NCBI GenBank assembly: GCA_001872735.1
Contig: MNWT01000014.1
Location: forward strand, 106,856 to 170,855
DNA: 64,000 nucleotides
Source: Verrucomicrobia bacterium CG1_02_43_26
GTDB lineage: Bacteria > Verrucomicrobiota > Verrucomicrobiia > Opitutales > CG1-02-43-26
Direction of reading: 5' to 3'
How positions within the stretch are numbered: position 1 is the first letter of the stretch; every line of letters begins with the position of its first letter. Both the position numbers and the translations under genes were made by a program. The notes below the pieces were generated by a model. The model was not told the origin of the DNA, searched no databases, and was given only the letters and a program-made list of their open reading frames with translations. Shown here one piece after another: positions 1-8,352 of the stretch.

Positions 1-205
1 CATGCCTCCATTTTCATACCTTTTTGAGAACCGCAAAATAGATGGTGAACCTTCGCCTTATGCTCTAAAGTTTCCTCCAGGTTATAAGAAAACACCCAAA
101 GAGGGGTACGAGATCGTTCCGACTACTCGCGCCGAGGCATTGGTTGCGTTTTTGCTAAGTCTTAAACTTAATTACGAACTTCCAGAATCACGCTTCAGTG
201 AGTAA
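1..205 (+). CDS. ccoO: cbb3-type cytochrome c oxidase subunit II, C-terminal fragment
   Basis: Only the last 67 or so residues are inside the window; the gene begins upstream. The visible part starts with MPPFSYLFE and ends with a helix containing VPTTRAEALVAFLLSL. Both are typical of the C-terminus of CcoO, the membrane-anchored mono-haem subunit that passes electrons to the CcoN catalytic subunit of high-affinity cbb3 oxidases. The ATG at position 2 is an internal Met, not the start. Five bases separate its stop from the downstream c-type cytochrome, which supports an oxidase operon. A CcoN-CcoO fusion upstream cannot be excluded from what is visible. Confidence 0.75.
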   Translation, partial: MPPFSYLFENRKIDGEPSPYALKFPPGYKKTPKEGYEIVPTTRAEALVAFLLSLKLNYELPESRFSE

Positions 206-210
206 ACTAA

Positions 211-909
211 ATGAGTAAAAAAGATAAATCTAAAGATTCTTTATCCCAACAGAATACCCATTCCCACGACACAAGGGAAACAAGTGCTTTTGGAGATATA
301 GAGCTGCAACAGTTGCACGACCAAATTCAGCGTGAAAAAGTCGAGCCTCAGGAACTTTCTGCGCCTATCCCTCTGTTCTTTCTTGTGCTGTGTGCCGTTC
401 TTGTATTTTGGGCAGGATTCTACTTTGCTCGTTATTCAGGCGGCTTTAGCCCGAATGTTTTTAATCCCGAGGCTGCAGTAACGGCTGAAGTAACAAAAAC
501 TGAGGTTGCCTTTAATCCAATAGCCCATGGAAAAAAAATATTTTCGAGAACCTGTGTGCAGTGCCACCAAACTAATGGCCAAGGCTTGCCAGGTGTTTTC
601 CCTCCATTGGATGGTTCACCATGGCTGAATGGAACACCGGAACGTCCAGCCAGCATTCTTTTGTTAGGATTACAAGGTCCTTTAAATGTCCATGGAACAG
701 AATATAATGGAAATATGCCATCGCACAGCATGCTTTCAGATAAGGATATTGCTAGTGTTTTAACATTTGCTCGTCAATCATGGGGTAACGAGTCTCCTGC
801 CGTAGAGGAGGAATTAGTTGCCGAAGTCAGGAAAGGTTTAGGCGATCGAAAAACAGCGTGGACAGCTCCAGAATTACTGAAGCTCTATCCCCTAGAGAAT
901 GAACACTAG
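211..909 (+). CDS. membrane-anchored mono-haem c-type cytochrome (CcoP-like partner of cbb3 oxidase)
   Basis: The protein has 232 residues. It has a charged cytoplasmic N-terminus of about 48 residues, one membrane helix at about 50-75 (PIPLFFLVLCAVLVFWAGF) and a periplasmic cytochrome c domain. The haem-binding motif CVQCH is near residue 115 and a likely axial Met lies in GNMPSHSM near 168. The gene follows ccoO after five bases, so it most likely belongs to the cbb3 oxidase operon and relays electrons to it. Classical CcoP has two haem motifs, but only one is present here, so I name it CcoP-like and do not assign the symbol. The ATG at 211 is the only good start after the ccoO stop. Confidence 0.85.
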   Translation: MSKKDKSKDSLSQQNTHSHDTRETSAFGDIELQQLHDQIQREKVEPQELSAPIPLFFLVLCAVLVFWAGFYFARYSGGFSPNVFNPEAAVTAEVTKTEVAFNPIAHGKKIFSRTCVQCHQTNGQGLPGVFPPLDGSPWLNGTPERPASILLLGLQGPLNVHGTEYNGNMPSHSMLSDKDIASVLTFARQSWGNESPAVEEELVAEVRKGLGDRKTAWTAPELLKLYPLENEH

Positions 910-974
910 TTTTTCCGGCTATTAGCAACTTGTAAAGTTTGTCTTTTGTATTGCCTATGGTAAACGTAATTTTC

Positions 975-990
975 TGTACAAATTTGTACA
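975..990. promoter_or_regulatory. 16-bp perfect palindrome TGTACAAATTTGTACA upstream of alaS
   Basis: TGTACAAATTTGTACA equals its own reverse complement and sits 70 bases before the alaS start, in the 150-base gap after the cytochrome gene. Its length and symmetry fit a dimeric repressor site. No regulator is assigned. Confidence 0.35.
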
Positions 991-1059
991 AATTAAGTTT
1001 ACTGAATAGTGAATCATGCCAAACGTGACTACCTATAAATACTCAAATTTCATAAAACT

Positions 1060-3765
1060 ATGACTCACTTGATTAAGACCGCTTCCGATGTAAGGCAATC
1101 CTTTCTCGACTTTTTTAAAGGTAAACACCACGTATTAGTTGAGTCTGAGTCTCTCATGCCGAGCTCGCCGAACCTTTTATTCACAAACTCAGGAATGAAC
1201 CAGTTTGTGCCCTACTTCTTGGGGGATCGACCAGCTCCATTCCCATCAGCAGCAGACACACAAAAGTGCATCCGTGCTGGAGGTAAACATAATGACTTGG
1301 AAGATGTTGGCTTTGATACCTATCATCAAACTTTTTTTGAAATGTTGGGTAATTGGTCCTTTGGCGATTATTTTAAAAAAGAGGCAATTGAATGGGCTTG
1401 GGAGCTATTAGTACAAGTCTGGGGCTTTCCTAAAGAACGCCTTTACGCAACCGTTTATAAGCCAGAGAAAGGAGATCCCTCCGACTTTGACCAAGAGGCT
1501 TATGATATTTGGAAAGCAATTTTTGAAAAAGAAGGCATGAATCCAGATATTCATATCGTCTACGGTAATAAAAAAGACAACTTCTGGATGATGGGCGATA
1601 CAGGCCCTTGTGGCCCTTGTAGCGAAGTCCACATGGATCTCACTCCAAAAGGGGACAGTAAGGGTAAACTCGTGAATCGTGATTCTGGCCGTTGCATTGA
1701 AATTTGGAACCTTGTTTTTATTCAATTTAACGCCGAACCAAATGGAGCCTTCAGTAAATTGAAAGCAAGGCATGTTGACACGGGTATGGGGCTTGAACGT
1801 GTTGCTGGCATTCTTGCGACAACTAACAATTTTACTGACTATTCCAAGGAACCTTCTAACTATAATAGCGATCTTTTTATTGATCTCTTTGCTCATTTGG
1901 AGGAAATGTCCGATCATAAATATCAAAGAACAGTTCCAACTGATCGCGACAAAATGTCAGAAATAGAAATTCTGGATTGCGCATTTCGTGTTATCGCTGA
2001 CCATATTAGAACGCTCACATTTGCCATTGCGGACGGGATTATTCCAGGCAATGAAGGCAGAAATTATGTCTTAAGACGAATCCTTCGCAGAGCGGTTATG
2101 TTTGGCAAACGTTTAGACCTTCCCCACGGCTTTTTCTCTACTCTTGTTGATCCTTTAATTGCAAAAATGGGCAGCGTTTTTCCCGAGTTAATTGCTAATT
2201 ATAAGATGGTAAAACAAATCATTGAAGCGGAAGAGAAAACCTTTGATAGAACTTTGGATCGTGGTTTGCTTCTGTTTGATAAAATAGCACAAAGCTCGCA
2301 TGCTATTATTTCCGGTGAGGAAGCATTTATATTATACGATACTTATGGCTTTCCGCTAGATTTGACGCAATTAATGGCTAAAGAACGAGGCCTTACTGTA
2401 GACGTAGAAGCCTTTGATAAAGCAATGGAGGCGCAACGTACACGAGCACGGGCGGCTCAACAAAAAACAACCATTACTGTCAGCGATGATGACACATCAG
2501 TTCACACGACTCAGTTTATTGGATATGACTATGACCAGTTAAGTAATGTTGAGACAACGATTACGGGGATTGTTGAGTCTGAGGGGAACACCTTTTTGCT
2601 TTTCGAACAAACGCCTTTTTATGCAGAAATGGGCGGTCAAGTAGGTGATACTGGTATTGTTGAAATTAAAGGTCATAAAATCTATGTGCTCGATACAATT
2701 AAGGACGATGCTGGCCGTACATTACATAAAGTAAATATCAAACCGTCAGAGATAAAAGTGGGCATACCTATTTGCGTTTCTGTTGATATGGAGCGAAGGT
2801 CTGATATACAACGTCACCATACCGTTACGCACTTGATCCATTGGGCATTACATCAGGTCTTGGGCAATCATGTAAGACAAGCAGGTTCCTATGTAGATGA
2901 TAAACGTTCGCGTTTCGATTTTAGCCACTTCGAGGCAATTTCGAATGAACAACTTGCAAGGATAGAAATGCTTGTTAATATGAAAATCTTGGAAAATTCA
3001 AACGTGAGTACTTTTGAAACTCCTTTTGATAAAAAACCTGATAATTGTATAGCTTTCTTTGGTGAAAAATATGGTGCGATTGTACGTGTTGTTGATATAA
3101 GCGGGTACTCTGTTGAGCTTTGCGGAGGAACACATGTTCGCTCCACTGGAGAAATCGGCATGTGTAAAATAATTTCTGAAAGCGGTATAGCAGCGGGCAC
3201 AAGGCGCATAGAGGCTATTACTGGAAAACACGGATATGCTCAAATTACCCATACTTATTCTAGTATGCAGCATCTGGCGCAGACATTTGCTTGTAAACAA
3301 GAAGAAGTAGAGCATAAATGCAAGGAACTGATTGAGCAAAAAAAATCATTAGAAAAGCAAATACGTGCTTATCAGCAAAAGTTTGCGGCATCCCAAGTGG
3401 AAGCACTCGTTCAGGATGCTAAAGAAATAGAAGGTCATAAATGGGTTATTGGTGAAGTCGAGATCCCGAACCCAGAAGATATGCGAGGGGTTTCTATACA
3501 AGTTCTTCAAAAAACACACGCCCGTGGCGTTATTCTTGGAGGTATTTTTGGGGATAAGGTGACAATCCTGGCGATTTGCACGCCGGAAGCGATACAGGCT
3601 GGTTATAGAGCAGGGGATATCGTACGCGATCTAACTGCTCAACTTGGCGGAAAGGGTGGCGGTAAGCCCGAATTTGCTATGGGCGGTGCCAAGGATGTTA
3701 ATGGACTTTCATCCGTCTTAGCGAATTATATGCCTCACACGTATGCAGAGGCCAAAAATGCTTGA
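1060..3765 (+). CDS. alaS: alanine--tRNA ligase
   Basis: AlaRS charges tRNA-Ala and hydrolyses mischarged Ser/Gly-tRNA-Ala. The 901-residue length is normal. The class II catalytic core fills the first 250 or so residues (LLFTNSGMNQFVPYFLG, TGPCGPCSEVH, DTGMGLERVAGIL), followed by the tRNA-recognition region (NYVLRRILRRA). The editing domain has the zinc-site pattern HHTVTH near residue 586 and CGGTHV near 689. The C-Ala domain ends with GGKGGGKPEFAMGG. The ATG at 1060 gives the canonical N-terminus. The gene appears to be transcribed alone, from a 150-base upstream gap containing a perfect palindrome. Confidence 0.98.
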   Translation: MTHLIKTASDVRQSFLDFFKGKHHVLVESESLMPSSPNLLFTNSGMNQFVPYFLGDRPAPFPSAADTQKCIRAGGKHNDLEDVGFDTYHQTFFEMLGNWSFGDYFKKEAIEWAWELLVQVWGFPKERLYATVYKPEKGDPSDFDQEAYDIWKAIFEKEGMNPDIHIVYGNKKDNFWMMGDTGPCGPCSEVHMDLTPKGDSKGKLVNRDSGRCIEIWNLVFIQFNAEPNGAFSKLKARHVDTGMGLERVAGILATTNNFTDYSKEPSNYNSDLFIDLFAHLEEMSDHKYQRTVPTDRDKMSEIEILDCAFRVIADHIRTLTFAIADGIIPGNEGRNYVLRRILRRAVMFGKRLDLPHGFFSTLVDPLIAKMGSVFPELIANYKMVKQIIEAEEKTFDRTLDRGLLLFDKIAQSSHAIISGEEAFILYDTYGFPLDLTQLMAKERGLTVDVEAFDKAMEAQRTRARAAQQKTTITVSDDDTSVHTTQFIGYDYDQLSNVETTITGIVESEGNTFLLFEQTPFYAEMGGQVGDTGIVEIKGHKIYVLDTIKDDAGRTLHKVNIKPSEIKVGIPICVSVDMERRSDIQRHHTVTHLIHWALHQVLGNHVRQAGSYVDDKRSRFDFSHFEAISNEQLARIEMLVNMKILENSNVSTFETPFDKKPDNCIAFFGEKYGAIVRVVDISGYSVELCGGTHVRSTGEIGMCKIISESGIAAGTRRIEAITGKHGYAQITHTYSSMQHLAQTFACKQEEVEHKCKELIEQKKSLEKQIRAYQQKFAASQVEALVQDAKEIEGHKWVIGEVEIPNPEDMRGVSIQVLQKTHARGVILGGIFGDKVTILAICTPEAIQAGYRAGDIVRDLTAQLGGKGGGKPEFAMGGAKDVNGLSSVLANYMPHTYAEAKNA

Positions 3766-3816
3766 TCCAGTGCTATTATAAACTCCTTGACTTAAGCGTA
3801 TAACAAGGCGCATTCT

Positions 3817-4434
3817 TTGTTGCACACTCCTATGAATGCTATTCTTGCGGCAATGGTTAATGAACGGTGGCAACCTGGTATAGGTGACCCTAACTTTTGG
3901 GGTTGGGTTACTGTATTTGCTTATTTCTTTGCCTTTTACATGTGTGCTCGATGTGTTCTTCATACGCCTCGTTTCAGAGAAAAGTTCATTTGGCTTGTAT
4001 TTACCGGGATTATGCTTTTTTTGGGTTTTAATAAGCAACTGGATCTACAAAGCTTTTTCACGCAAGCGCTGAAGGATTTAGCTAAGGAACAAGGTTGGTA
4101 TGAACAGCGGAGAGCGTACCAGGTCTATTTCATTGTTGCACTTAGCCTTTTCGGAGCTGGCTTTATTGTTGTTTTTGGAGGCTTTATGCTGTTTTCCTTT
4201 AAGAAGTTTTTCTTCCCGTTTGTCGGTATTGCGTTCCTCGTGTTTTTTATTGTTATGAGAGCAGCATCCTTTCACAAGATGGATTCATTTCTTAACACCA
4301 AAGTGATCAATATCAAGTACAATGTGTTAATCGAACTTACAGGTATTGTCTTTGTTATTTTTGGAGCGAAGCTTGAATTGATCAATAAACGACTTAAGAA
4401 AGTAGTGGGAACGGCCAAAGATCCTTCAGGTTGA
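3817..4434 (+). CDS. small multi-pass membrane protein, unknown function
   Basis: About 205 residues with five likely membrane helices (WGWVTVFAYFFAFYM; FIWLVFTGIMLFLGF; VYFIVALSLFGAGFIVVFGGFMLF; FFPFVGIAFLVFFIVM; VLIELTGIVFVIFGA). I do not recognise the family and see no catalytic motif. TTG at 3817 is preceded by an AAGG at a suitable distance; the ATG at 3832 is the alternative start and loses only five residues. It lies 51 bases after alaS, so co-transcription is possible, and it ends three bases before the convergent helicase gene. Confidence 0.6.
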   Translation: MLHTPMNAILAAMVNERWQPGIGDPNFWGWVTVFAYFFAFYMCARCVLHTPRFREKFIWLVFTGIMLFLGFNKQLDLQSFFTQALKDLAKEQGWYEQRRAYQVYFIVALSLFGAGFIVVFGGFMLFSFKKFFFPFVGIAFLVFFIVMRAASFHKMDSFLNTKVINIKYNVLIELTGIVFVIFGAKLELINKRLKKVVGTAKDPSG

Positions 4435-4437
4435 TTT

Positions 4438-6429
4438 TTAGTACTGCCTTGAGTAGGAATTGCCGCCGACTTGTAGGGCTTCATAGGTTGTCTCGGAAAG
4501 CTCTTGGATGAACCTGCTTGGCTTGAGTAGTTGTGGTGGACCGCCTTGTACCATGATTTTAGGGAAGGTTAGATAGAGCTCGTCTTTAGCGCGTGTTACG
4601 GCTACGTAGAATAACCTGCGCTCCTCTTCCATATTGTCCTCTTCGATGGCGCGTTTGGAGGGGAACATGTTTTCAGCGAGGCCGATTACGAAGACGAGAG
4701 GAAATTCTAGTCCTTTTGCTTGGTGGATGGTGGTTAGGCGGACGCTGTCTTCGTTTGCATCAATCGATCGATCGTGCATTTCGGAACTGAGGAGGACGAG
4801 TTGAGAGAGGAGGTCTGGCATGTTATCGTAGCGTTTTGCGAAGCCGAGTAAGCTTTCGAGGTCGTCTTGGCGAGTGCGCCAGTTGGCGTAGACGTTTCGG
4901 ATGTAGTAGCTGTACCAACCTTCCATTGCTAATTTAACGGTTTCTTCGGGTGTCAACTTGTCGGCATTTTCGGAAATATCCTGGAGGGTGATGGCGAGGT
5001 CTGTCCAATCGTCTTTTGCGGGTTCGGGCACCTTTTTAAGAACTTTCTCGTGAGTCATGACGGAGTAGGGCGTTTTTTGCTCTTTGGTTGAGAGCTCATG
5101 GGTCAGGAGGAACAATTTTTCGGCGGCTCTGGGACCGACTTTGGGCAGGAGGCAGGCGAACCGGTAGAAGGCTGTGCTGTCTTGTGGATTGCAGGCGAAG
5201 CGTAGTTGGGAGACGAGATCTTTTACGTGGGCTTGTTCGAAGAAGCGTACTCCGCTTGTGATCTGGTACGGGATGTTTTGGCGAGAAAGCTCCATTTGGA
5301 GGTCCATGGAATGGTGGTGGGCTCGGTAGAGGATCGCGATGTCGCTTAGTTTGTAGCCTTGTTGGAAAGCGCCGTGGATTCTTTTGATGATGAAGTTTGC
5401 CTGTTGCCGGGTATCGTTAGTTGTTATGAAGTAGGGCTTTTGGCGGGATTCTCTTACTGGTTTGAGCTCTTTTCGGTAGCCGGCGGAGATGGGTTGGCTT
5501 TCGAGGACGTTGTTTGCGAGTTCGAGGATTTCCGGAGTGCTTCGATAGTTGGTGACGATTTTGTAGATTTGGGCTCCCGGGTGTCTGTTGGGGAACGTCA
5601 TGATGTTTTCGAAGTTTGCGCCTCGCCAGGTGTAGATGCATTGGGCGTCGTCGCCTACGGCCATGATGTTGTGGTGTTGTGCGCCGAGCCTGTCAATGAT
5701 GTCTGCTTGGATGATGTTTGTGTCTTGGTATTCGTCGACGAGGATGACTTTGAATTTGGTTTGGTATTCCTGGGCGGTTTGCGGGTTATTTTTGAGGAGG
5801 TTTAACCAGTGCTCGAGGAGGTCATCGTAGTCTACTACTTGTTGGGTGAGCTTTTGATCTTTGTAGAGGCTGGCGAAGTTTTCGATGGGGCCGATGAGGT
5901 GCTCGAAGTGGGGATATTTGTCCTTTACTACTTTGGCGATGGAGGTGCAGGTGTTGCGGGTGTAGCTGATGATTTCGGCGATGACTCTGGGCTTTGGGTT
6001 TTCCTTGTTTTTGGAGAACTGGGCATCTTGGTTTTTGATGACTTCGCCGAGGAGGGCTTCCGCGTCTCCTGCGTCCAGGATGGTGAAGCTGGGGGATAGG
6101 CCGACTTCGGTGGCGTGCCTGCGGAGGATTTTTTGCCCGATGTGGTGGAATGTTCCTCCCCAGAATTTATCCGCGGAGACCCCGGTGAGGTTTTCGACGC
6201 GTAAGAGCATCTCTTTTGCTGCTTTGTTGGTGAAGGTGAGGAGGAGGATTTCCCAGGGGGCGATTCCTTGTTCGAGGAGGTAGGCTACCCGGTAGGTGAG
6301 CGTTCTTGTTTTGCCTGAACCGGCTCCGGCGAGTACGAGGGCGGGGCCTTGAGGGGCGGTGACGGCCGCGTATTGTTCGGTGTTGAGTTCATCTTTGAAG
6401 TTGATTCCGGGAGCCATGCTGTGGGTCAT
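4438..6429 (-). CDS. ATP-dependent DNA helicase, UvrD/PcrA/Rep family
   Basis: This superfamily 1A 3'-5' helicase (663 residues) acts in nucleotide-excision or mismatch repair, or in clearing replication obstacles. The conserved motifs are in order: Q-motif LNTEQYAAV, Walker A AGAGSGKT near residue 35, Walker B VDEYQDTN near 232, motif III GDDAQCIYTWRGA, motif V TIHQAKGLEFPLVFV and motif VI EERRLFYVAVTRA. It is shorter than E. coli UvrD (720) and lacks the usual C-terminal extension. The Met four codons downstream (6417) is an equally possible start. The plus strand across this gene is strikingly G/T-rich. UvrD, PcrA and Rep cannot be separated by eye. Confidence 0.93.
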   Translation of the reverse strand: MTHSMAPGINFKDELNTEQYAAVTAPQGPALVLAGAGSGKTRTLTYRVAYLLEQGIAPWEILLLTFTNKAAKEMLLRVENLTGVSADKFWGGTFHHIGQKILRRHATEVGLSPSFTILDAGDAEALLGEVIKNQDAQFSKNKENPKPRVIAEIISYTRNTCTSIAKVVKDKYPHFEHLIGPIENFASLYKDQKLTQQVVDYDDLLEHWLNLLKNNPQTAQEYQTKFKVILVDEYQDTNIIQADIIDRLGAQHHNIMAVGDDAQCIYTWRGANFENIMTFPNRHPGAQIYKIVTNYRSTPEILELANNVLESQPISAGYRKELKPVRESRQKPYFITTNDTRQQANFIIKRIHGAFQQGYKLSDIAILYRAHHHSMDLQMELSRQNIPYQITSGVRFFEQAHVKDLVSQLRFACNPQDSTAFYRFACLLPKVGPRAAEKLFLLTHELSTKEQKTPYSVMTHEKVLKKVPEPAKDDWTDLAITLQDISENADKLTPEETVKLAMEGWYSYYIRNVYANWRTRQDDLESLLGFAKRYDNMPDLLSQLVLLSSEMHDRSIDANEDSVRLTTIHQAKGLEFPLVFVIGLAENMFPSKRAIEEDNMEEERRLFYVAVTRAKDELYLTFPKIMVQGGPPQLLKPSRFIQELSETTYEALQVGGNSYSRQY

Positions 6430-6597
6430 TGATCTTATGTGTGAAGATTATTATTAACTTTAGGCATGGTATAGGCGGAGGTGGTGACGGGCAACTCTTA
6501 TTAGGAAGAGTGTGCTGTTTTTCGCTTCGGCTATTCTCCCGGAGACTTCGGGGTTTGTTTCGCGATGGCCTTCCGTTAAGCATGTTTTATTAGACTG

Positions 6598-6728
6598 GCG
6601 TCTCGTGCCCTGATGTTGCGAGAAGGGGACGTGTTTTACGCTCAGGCGAGGAGTTAAAACCTCCGCGCCCGTGACATAAGCAACCGTCTTGCCTCGACCA
6701 GGAGTAGACGTGAGGGGAGTCAAGACGC
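6598..6728. other. nested inverted repeats, possible structured RNA
   Basis: Several stems can stack here. GTTGC (6615-6619) pairs with GCAAC (6680-6684). Inside it, GGCGAGGAG (6645-6653) pairs with CTCCGCGCC (6661-6669) around a TTAAAAC loop. Directly next to it, CGTCTTG (6685-6691) pairs with CAAGACG (6721-6727). I could not match the sequence to 6S RNA, tmRNA, RNase P RNA or SRP RNA, and the strand is undetermined. Confidence 0.3.
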
Positions 6729-6834
6729 TATGGTGGGACGATGGTTGCCATCAATGGCAGTAAAGGGGTGGGTGTGGTGATGATATTCATGGGAAATGAG
6801 GGTTTGTTATGTTGGGTAAGAGAGAAAGACTACC

Positions 6835-6854
6835 GACGCGAGCGTAGCGAGCGG
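6835..6854. repeat. dispersed GCGAGCG-rich motif, copy 1
   Basis: GACGCGAGCGTAGCGAGCGG has one mismatch to the copy at 43519-43538. It precedes the degenerate tandem array by about 50 bases. Confidence 0.7.
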
Positions 6855-7158
6855 AAGGGCTTTTTTTTTTGAAAAAAATGATTGAGGGGTGGATTTTGAG
6901 TGGTATAGTTACGGATGGAGGGGAATAGGGGGTGCCCGAGAAGGGGGTTGAGGAGTTAGTTTTGGAGGGGTTGGTTTTTTGGTGTTTTGTTCATAACTAA
7001 ATGCATGTGGGCGCTTTTGTTTTAGGTTGTTTCGTATGTTGGGGGGCTGTCTATGCCGAGGCTATGTGAGAGGGGAGTTTTTTGAATGGTGCTGTGAATG
7101 CTGGTGGGTCGGTGTTTTTTTTGGGGGGGCCGCCTACGCCAAGGCTATGGCGGACATG

Positions 7159-7210
7159 CTTAGCGACTCATTTCGTTATGGGCTGGTGGCCCGTGCCTCG
7201 AAGCGCTAAG
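7159..7210. repeat. three-step hairpin module, copy 1
   Basis: The outer stem is CTTAGCG (7159-7165) with CGCTAAG (7204-7210), the middle stem TTCG (7172-7175) with CGAA (7199-7202) and the inner stem GGGC (7180-7183) with GCCC (7189-7192). All three are co-axial. The second copy 421 bp away keeps all three stems. Confidence 0.6.
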
Positions 7211-7579
7211 GTGCGGACACTCTTGGCATGGGTCTTTTTAGTGGATGGTTGCGTGTGGTTTGAAGAGACAAGGCGATGGGAGGGGGCGTGATTTTTTAAA
7301 TAAATGAATTGAGGAGTTGCAGGTGTGTGTTAGGATTACGGACGGAGGGAAAGAGGGGGGCCAGAGAAGGGGGGGTGAATCATGGGGAGTTTTTTGAGGT
7401 GTGGCTTTGTGAGACTGCTTTGGGTTTTGTTTGGGTGTTGGCGAATTTTGGTTTACCTACGCCGAGGCTATGTGTGATGGGAATTTTTTTGAATGGCGTT
7501 GTGCGTGATGATGGGTTGGTTGTTTTTATTGGTGGTGGTGGTGGTTTGACCTGCTTACGCCGAGGCTATGGCAGACACG

Positions 7580-7631
7580 CTTAGCGACTTATCTCGTTAT
7601 GGGCTGGTTGCCTGTATCTCGAAGCGCTAAG
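7580..7631. repeat. three-step hairpin module, copy 2
   Basis: The outer stem CTTAGCG (7580-7586) with CGCTAAG (7625-7631) is unchanged from copy 1. The middle stem is shortened to TCG/CGA. The inner stem GGGC pairs with GCCT through a G-U wobble. Substitutions fall mainly in loops or keep pairing. Confidence 0.6.
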
Positions 7632-8352
7632 GAGAAAGAGGGGGTGCCCGAGAAGGAGGTTGATGGGTTTGGTTTTGGGGCGGGCACTGTTTTGTTTGCT
7701 TGCGTTGGGTGTGCTAGACTTTTTTTTGTTGCTGGGGGTTCGGCTGGCTTACGGGAAGGCTTGGGCAGGCAAGTTGGGTGATGGTTTTGGTATTGTTACA
7801 CGCAAAGAGCCAAGGTGAGGTCGCCGGAGGAGAGGGGGAGGTTTTTTTTTGATATTTTGGCTTTTTGCGGAGGATTACTGTGTGCGTTGATTTTTTTGGG
7901 TGAGCGGTGCCTGAATTTAAATATTATTCACCTAACGATTTTAAGTTAGGGAGCGGTGGGGTTTGTGGGGATTCGTTTTTGGAGCTTTCTATTATACCAG
8001 AGTGTCAATAGTTTTTCCGGGCGATAATTGGGATAGTTGGGATAATTGGGATGTTTTTGAAAAATAGTTGAAATTTTTTGCTGTTATGTGAACATTGGAG
8101 CACTAGGGTTGCGTAAATAAAATGAGCGATAGCCGTCAGATTATTTTGTGCGTTTAATTCCTAACGTTTTTTAAATTAGAAATTCAATTTTTTGAAGTTT
8201 AAGACGCCAGGGAAAAGGGGTGTCTTATGTTTTGCTTTTTGCCTGATGTAGGAGGTTGTTGTAGTAAGCGGCAGTATGGAAGCATAACGCCGACGCGAAG
8301 CAGGACTACAAGGGTGTGGAAGAGTCAGTTGAGTTTAATCTCTTTTCGCTGA

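Larger units (their letters stand above)
6904..7760. repeat. degenerate tandem repeat, about 2.5 units spaced about 421-427 bp
   Basis: Three landmarks recur in order. The first is TTACGGAyGGAGGG (6909, 7336). The second is a G-run followed by GCCCGAGAAGG or a close variant (about 6929, 7355, 7640). The third is a module with the shared text CTATGGCrGACAyGCTTAGCG (7146-7165, 7567-7586). The units differ by many substitutions, so the array is old or decaying. No open reading frame is kept between units, which points to a DNA or RNA element rather than repeated coding sequence. Confidence 0.65.
6430..8352. other. 1.9-kb gene-free, G/T-rich, repeat-bearing region
   Basis: No convincing gene lies between the helicase and the KAP NTPase. 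The short plus-strand open frames at 7027-7781 are Gly/Val/Trp-rich artefacts of G/T composition. The stretch holds nested inverted repeats at 6598-6728, a GCGAGCG-rich motif at 6835, tandem degenerate repeats from 6904 to 7760 with a conserved hairpin, a 9-bp triplicate at 8026-8052 (AATTGGGAT, AGTTGGGAT, AATTGGGAT) and a small hairpin at 8201-8226 (AAGACGCC with GGTGTCTT). Confidence 0.7.

Noticed and set aside
5359..6283. Long plus-strand open frames over the helicase gene
   Set aside because: They lie antisense to a gene with all SF1 helicase motifs; their Val/Asp-rich composition is a shadow of the skewed sequence.
6581..6740. Possible 6S RNA
   Set aside because: There is local resemblance (a GATGTT followed by a GGGG run) and a long stem, but the central-bubble layout and terminal helix could not be matched convincingly, so no RNA family is named.
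7027..7781. Several overlapping plus-strand open frames of 60-91 codons
   Set aside because: They are Gly/Val/Trp/Cys-rich products of G/T-rich repeat DNA, lack ribosome sites and do not conserve frame between repeat units.
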